A stretch of DNA of 64,000 nt, taken from NCBI RefSeq assembly GCF_963664915.1, contig NZ_OY761810.1, positions 62,001 to 126,000 of the forward strand. Direction: 5' to 3'. The translations under genes were made by a program, and so were the position numbers. Each line of letters starts with the position of its first letter. Within the stretch, counting starts at the first letter, position 1. The notes under the pieces are model-generated. The model saw nothing but the letters and a program-made list of their open reading frames with translations, was not told the origin of the DNA and made no database searches. The DNA is from an uncultured Caproiciproducens sp. (GTDB lineage: Bacteria; Bacillota; Clostridia; Oscillospirales; Acutalibacteraceae). Positions 60,089 through 64,000 of this stretch are shown here, in pieces.

Positions 60089-60562
60089 TCAATTCGTTTT
60101 TGAGTGGTTAATCTCATTGATGATGTCAGTAATCATTTTTTCTTTATCGACAGAATCCATTCCGGCAGTATTAGGAGCTTGAGGCATAAATTCATCGAAA
60201 TCAGATAAACTGATTACGTAGGATCTGGCTGGTGTTTCACTGACCTCAATCTGAAGTAATTTCCAGCCGCTGTTTTTTAAAATATCATTAACCTTATCTT
60301 TAAATACCTCACTGATATTCTCTAAAGTAGGATTAATCATATTAAATGGTTCAATTTCATTCATAAATTTATCTTGATATTGATCAAACATTTTATCAAC
60401 AACCGTTTCTATATCGTTAAAACGGACAAAGTTGTCATTCAACTTGATCGTTACGATGCTGATTTCCCATGTATGCGGGTGAACCTGGCCTGTATGGCCG
60501 TTAATTTGGATTGCATGGTTTGCATTCAAATAAAACTTAAATTTGTACTGTTCAAATTTCAA
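60089..60562 (-). CDS. Pterin-synthase-like protein of exosortase-G locus
   Basis: 157 residues, distantly related to 6-pyruvoyl-tetrahydropterin/QueD enzymes: FKFYLNANHAIQINGHTGQV followed by HPHTWEI, where QueD has its three zinc His, then NPTLENISEVF and the ending VSETPARSYVISL. The histidines His-x-x-x and H-P-H are kept, but the catalytic Cys region is not evident. Such proteins are known companions of Gram-positive exosortase XrtG; their task is unknown. TTG start at 60562, overlapping the glycosyltransferase stop. A paralogue lies at 63365-63742. Confidence 0.82.
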   Translation of the reverse strand: MKFEQYKFKFYLNANHAIQINGHTGQVHPHTWEISIVTIKLNDNFVRFNDIETVVDKMFDQYQDKFMNEIEPFNMINPTLENISEVFKDKVNDILKNSGWKLLQIEVSETPARSYVISLSDFDEFMPQAPNTAGMDSVDKEKMITDIINEINHSKTN

Positions 60563-61953
60563 AACTCACTTCCCCTTTCGGCCGCTTGATAATGAACTCG
60601 CTTATTTTTATGAACGAAAAAGCAAGATAAAGCAAAACTGTCTGATTTGATTATTGACGAAAACTTTCCGCACTCTTCTGTTAAATTATTTGTCTTCCAG
60701 CTGTTTGATCCTTTGATACTGTTTATGATTCCGGCAACACGGATCCAGAAAACAACAAAATTGTAAATCGGCAGCAAGAAGACCAGGTATAGTTTTGTGC
60801 GGTAAAATTTTTCTAACTCAGGAAATTCCGAGAAATACATGTTCACATTAATATAATATAAAAACGAAGTAAAAACATACATGCCATATAAAATTAAGAT
60901 GGAAGTAATAATATGATTCCCCTGAGATCCCCAAAAGGCCAAAAAAATCAATGCAAAGCACCATATCATTCTGGGGAAAACAAAGGTATGGTCAAACAGT
61001 AAAACCCGAGTCATAAAATTTGAGAAAAAGCCAACCAGCGGGGAGGATTTTTCCAGGTGAAACATATGTGCAACTTCCAATTCCCCCCGCTGCCAGCGTT
61101 GGCGCTGAACATACAATTTATCCAGATTATCGATTGGGTCCACCATGAAAAAAGCATTTTCACAGATATGAATTTTTTGACTCAGCAGCTTTCGAACTTG
61201 AAATGTCAGATGGGTGTCTTCACTGACCGTATCCGTATTATATAATTGCGTTTTTAAAATCGTTGATTTGCGGAAAGCCGAAAATGCGCCTGATAAAGTA
61301 AAAATACTGTTTAATTCAGATTCAAAATTTCTCCCCACCAAAAACGCCTGACAATATTCCATGAATTCCAACTTCCGAAACAGCCTTTTCATAGGGCTTT
61401 TTGTATTGTTAATTAGTTGAGGATTCGTTAAAATACTCCCCGTCATACAATGAACATTAGAATTTTGTTCAAATCGCAAAATAATATTTTTCAAGGCATT
61501 CGGATGCAGCTTTCCATCACTGTCAATATGGATAATGTATTTGCCTTCACTATTAAATAAAGCCATATTCAATGCTTTGGATTTCCCCTGTTTTGCATTA
61601 ATCCATTGCATGGATAAGTTGCAGAATTTAGCCTGCGCCCTTTGATATGCTTCAAAACTGTTGTCGGTACTTTTGTTGTTTACCAGCAAAATATCGATCA
61701 GATCAATCGGATAGTCTGAATGATAGACGGACTCCAAACATGCTTCTAAAGTATCCCCCGAGTTGTAAACCGGTATGATAAGCGATATTTCCGGAAAGCG
61801 GATAGGGTCCTTTTCCTTTTTACGCTGTAATCCTTTTTTCAATAAAATGATAAATCCAAAAACAGAAGGGATAATTTCCATCACAAGAGGAATGGCAACC
61901 CATGCAAGCCAAAAAATGAATTGACTTGACAGTATTTTAATGATTGCCAGCAT
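60559..61953 (-). CDS. Membrane glycosyltransferase of exosortase-G locus
   Basis: 464 residues. An N-terminal membrane anchor is followed by a GT2 domain (ISLIIPVYNSGDTLEACLES, IDILLVNNKSTDN, IIHIDSDGKLHPNALKNI with D-x-D, and the processive-type block VQRQRWQRGELE, i.e. Q-x-x-R-W) and three or four C-terminal helices. Cellulose/hyaluronan-synthase-like architecture; matches the glycosyltransferase family associated with XrtG. The start at 61953 has GTAGGAGG upstream. It overlaps XrtG by 17 bases and the pterin-like gene by four. Confidence 0.9.
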   Translation of the reverse strand: MLAIIKILSSQFIFWLAWVAIPLVMEIIPSVFGFIILLKKGLQRKKEKDPIRFPEISLIIPVYNSGDTLEACLESVYHSDYPIDLIDILLVNNKSTDNSFEAYQRAQAKFCNLSMQWINAKQGKSKALNMALFNSEGKYIIHIDSDGKLHPNALKNIILRFEQNSNVHCMTGSILTNPQLINNTKSPMKRLFRKLEFMEYCQAFLVGRNFESELNSIFTLSGAFSAFRKSTILKTQLYNTDTVSEDTHLTFQVRKLLSQKIHICENAFFMVDPIDNLDKLYVQRQRWQRGELEVAHMFHLEKSSPLVGFFSNFMTRVLLFDHTFVFPRMIWCFALIFLAFWGSQGNHIITSILILYGMYVFTSFLYYINVNMYFSEFPELEKFYRTKLYLVFLLPIYNFVVFWIRVAGIINSIKGSNSWKTNNLTEECGKFSSIIKSDSFALSCFFVHKNKRVHYQAAERGSEF

Positions 61954-62533
61954 AACTAAATCCTCCTACCTTTTGTCTTATTATTTGAGACTTTGTAAAA
62001 ACGATAAAATATAAAATAATGGATAAAGCATAAAATACAAGCCGGCCAACAATTGAATGGGCAAAATAGAATATGCCGCTGCCATAGTAATAAACCATCA
62101 TGCAAATAATAAATACGCGCAGAATGTTGGCAGCAAAAATCCATACAACCGCGCCGATGTTGATGCTCAATTTTTCAATCGTGCTATAGACGGGGAAAAA
62201 CCAAAGCATAGCGGTAAATGCCATAATTTCAATAATTCCGGAACATTCCAAATCTATGTATAAGGAAATTACGGCCGACCTGGCATTGGGAACAAATAAA
62301 ACCCCCAACTGAGTCGAGGCTTCGTATAAATGGGTAGCTTGTCCCAATAGCCCTGAAACATAGGCAACCAATCTCGAAAATGGAATCGTAACAGCAGGGC
62401 TAATCCAAATCATCATAAAAATAAAGAACCCTACGCTTCCCCAAACGAAGGTAAAAAAATCCAATCTGGATCGATATCCTACCCTGAGAAAATAGAGCCA
62501 TATGACAAAACAAATGATCGATATTGTCATCAT
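61937..62533 (-). CDS. xrtG: Exosortase family protein XrtG
   Basis: 198 residues with six or more membrane helices. Exosortases are proposed membrane transpeptidases that cut a C-terminal sorting signal. The catalytic triad expected for the family is visible: Cys97 in DLECSGIIEIMA, Arg139 in NILRVFIICMM and His159 in YFAHSIVGRLVFY. The short length and the neighbours (glycosyltransferase, pterin-like proteins, Firmicu-CTERM protein) identify the Gram-positive XrtG form. It begins inside the last codons of the CTERM protein (ATGA), so the two are coupled. Confidence 0.9.
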   Translation of the reverse strand: MMTISIICFVIWLYFLRVGYRSRLDFFTFVWGSVGFFIFMMIWISPAVTIPFSRLVAYVSGLLGQATHLYEASTQLGVLFVPNARSAVISLYIDLECSGIIEIMAFTAMLWFFPVYSTIEKLSINIGAVVWIFAANILRVFIICMMVYYYGSGIFYFAHSIVGRLVFYALSIILYFIVFTKSQIIRQKVGGFSYAGNH

Positions 62534-63321
62534 ACAGTCAGCTTCCCTTTCTTTTTATAAAATAAATATCCAACCCCGGCTATAGCGGCGCAAACGGTAA
62601 TCCCGATGTAAGGCGCTGTATCCGTACCGGCACACGCAATGCGCCTGTACATTAAATTGGGTGTAAAAAATTCCAATACCCGGATATTTCCCGGGTCAAT
62701 ATTTTGATTTTGTCTTTGAAATTCCGAATAGGGAATTTTCAACTCAAGCTCATCGTTAATGCCGCCCGCATTTCGTTTCAGCATCGCCAGAGAATCTTTT
62801 GCAATAGAATTTGAAATGCCCGAGTCACGGTGTCTGACTTCCACCGGATGAAGCCCTGCGCCAAACGAACCGTTCGTTATGGTGCCCCCGCCCGGCAGTA
62901 CAACTTGAAATGCGGCCATTTGTCCGTCACACCAAAATTGATAATCATAACCATTCAGGCTGGTGTACCAGTTTTTTGCCATAATAATATGTACATATAC
63001 ATATTTGTCATCTCTGTAAAGTGACATCTTATGACGAATGGTAGTGTTATAGGGTTTTCCGTTTTCATCGGTGATCGTAACTGTTTCATTTTTTTGCGTA
63101 ACCGGATTCCATTGATTTTCGAATATGTAAGGATTGTCCCAATTATATTCATATGAATACGGGACATTTACCCAATCATCAAAAGACCCGTCAATCTGAA
63201 TGACTTGATTACCGGAATCAGCGGGAATACTATGATCGGCAGCCGCAGCGTAAACTGGCGTCAAATTACTCAGAAAAATGAAGGAAATAAAAAACATTAT
63301 CAATACTTTTAATTTTTTCAC
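62530..63321 (-). CDS. Secreted protein with Firmicu-CTERM-like sorting tail
   Basis: 263 residues, GTG start at 63321 with GGAGG upstream. Signal peptide LKVLIMFFISFIFLSNLTPV ending at VYA. The body is a beta-rich extracellular domain (IQIDGSFDDWVNVPYSYEYN, then a Tyr-rich KNWYTSLNGYDYQFWCDGQM segment) resembling carbohydrate-binding or DOMON-like folds. The C-terminus has the tripartite sorting tail: a short motif GTDTAPYIG, a hydrophobic helix and KKKGKL. It is the presumed substrate of XrtG next to it. Confidence 0.85.
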   Translation of the reverse strand: MKKLKVLIMFFISFIFLSNLTPVYAAAADHSIPADSGNQVIQIDGSFDDWVNVPYSYEYNWDNPYIFENQWNPVTQKNETVTITDENGKPYNTTIRHKMSLYRDDKYVYVHIIMAKNWYTSLNGYDYQFWCDGQMAAFQVVLPGGGTITNGSFGAGLHPVEVRHRDSGISNSIAKDSLAMLKRNAGGINDELELKIPYSEFQRQNQNIDPGNIRVLEFFTPNLMYRRIACAGTDTAPYIGITVCAAIAGVGYLFYKKKGKLTV

Positions 63322-63364
63322 TTATAATCCTCCAATTTATTAACACGGATAATCGATCGATTAA

Positions 63365-63742
63365 TTAACATGATAATAATATTTTATCTGAAATCGTAAA
63401 AACTCTGGTTGGAGACTCGCTGATCTCAAGCTTTAGCAAATCGTAATGATTTGTCAAGACGATTGACTGAAGATCGTTATAAAACAAAGTCCCTATATTT
63501 TCTACAGTTGGACTGGAATTTGCGAATGGTACCGTATTGTTTAAATACTTCCCTTTGTATTGTTCCAGATAATCGTCAATAATTTTTTCGATATATTCAT
63601 AACTCGCAAATACATTCCCCTGTTTTTCAAGATAAAGGACTATTTTCAAGGTGTGAAAATGTGCTTGCTGTTCGGATAACGATGTGTTCAAGTTATGAGC
63701 AATGTGGAGCTTAAATGTATATTTATATGCTCTGTAAGCCAT
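63365..63742 (-). CDS. Pterin-synthase-like protein, second copy
   Basis: 125 residues. Same family as 60089-60562: YKYTFKLHIAHNLNTSLSEQ followed by QAHFHTLKIVLYLEKQG, then SSPTVENIGTLFYNDL and SESPTRVFTIS. The conserved His are His of IAHN and H-F-H. It is the first gene of the exosortase operon, while its paralogue is the last. GGAGGTAAT precedes the ATG. Function unknown. Confidence 0.82.
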   Translation of the reverse strand: MAYRAYKYTFKLHIAHNLNTSLSEQQAHFHTLKIVLYLEKQGNVFASYEYIEKIIDDYLEQYKGKYLNNTVPFANSSPTVENIGTLFYNDLQSIVLTNHYDLLKLEISESPTRVFTISDKILLSC

Positions 63743-63869
63743 ATTACCTCCAGCTTCATTATAAATTCTTTAATATATAAAGATTATATCATTGATTATA
63801 CATGCTTCTATTAAGTTAAACGAATTACCTTAATGTTACAGATTTAATTTCCAAAAGGAGTTGCCAACC

Positions 63870-64000
63870 TTGAACCAACAGCTTGGACCGTCTTTACTCA
63901 AACGAATACAAAGCTATTTATTTGAAAAACCAAATTCTTTGCCGGAATTATTATTTATGATTCTACGGTACTTGTTTCTTTTCACTTTTTTATGGATTTT
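63870..64000 (+). CDS. Membrane protein start at right edge (partial)
   Basis: TTG at 63870 with AAAAGGAG nine bases upstream begins NQQLGPSLLKRIQSYLFEKP, followed by LPELLFMILRYLFLFTFLWI, the first transmembrane helix. The gene runs off the window. It diverges from the exosortase operon. Large integral membrane proteins are known beside XrtG loci, so it may belong to that system, but the visible 43 residues do not prove it. Confidence 0.65.
   Translation, partial: MNQQLGPSLLKRIQSYLFEKPNSLPELLFMILRYLFLFTFLWI

Overview
The window looks like the chromosome of an anaerobic, spore-forming Firmicute of class Clostridia, possibly Oscillospiraceae-like. That is an inference from Gram-positive ribosome binding sites with frequent TTG/GTG starts, clostridial-type sugar operons, DUF4183 spore-surface proteins and a Gram-positive exosortase (XrtG) locus. 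No rRNA, tRNA, CRISPR array, intact insertion sequence or prophage was seen.

Left part (1-8.9 kb, mostly minus strand): the edge of a BMP-type ABC importer (ATPase and lipoprotein) with its GntR regulator, two VOC-fold proteins plus a VOC remnant, then a MutS-like/MutS-like/UspA operon. From 8.8 to 17 kb lies the most striking region: six fluoride (crcB-type) riboswitch candidates in about 5 kb. They precede (i) the MutS-like pair plus UspA, (ii) a frameshifted MFS transporter with a small helical protein, (iii) a decayed membrane-protein gene, (iv) a family I pyrophosphatase, (v) a Rex-like protein and (vi) a second MutS-like pair. No CrcB/Fluc or CLC-F exporter is recognisable in the window.

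17-35 kb: an Xre regulator with a peptide deformylase; a Cys/Met-type PLP enzyme frameshifted near its end; an opp-type peptide ABC importer (order oppA-B-C-D-F) preceded by an M42 aminopeptidase; a divergently regulated sugar locus (AraC regulator; two Gfo/Idh/MocA dehydrogenases; a TIM-barrel isomerase); a decayed stretch; a lipoprotein that apparently starts at CTG; and an MFS/ROK pair.

35-45 kb: an L-arabinose-type catabolic operon (binding protein, ATPase, two permeases, FGGY kinase, arabinose isomerase) with an AraR repressor, an AraC-type protein and four AraR-like operator boxes.

45-58 kb: a compact surface-glycosylation island. It has a complete legionaminic-acid set of the GDP-sugar type (legB, legC, legG, legI, legH, ptmE, legF), two small helical proteins, a Maf/DUF115 glycosyltransferase and a GT2-TPR glycosyltransferase. 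DUF4183 genes flank it on both sides, and one of them has a sigma-K-like promoter. No flagellar gene is present. I infer a sialic-acid-like modification of a spore-surface protein.

58-64 kb: an acetyltransferase, an RsmH-like methyltransferase outside any dcw cluster, and an exosortase-G locus: two pterin-synthase-like proteins bracketing a Firmicu-CTERM-like protein, XrtG and a polytopic glycosyltransferase. A membrane protein begins at the right edge.
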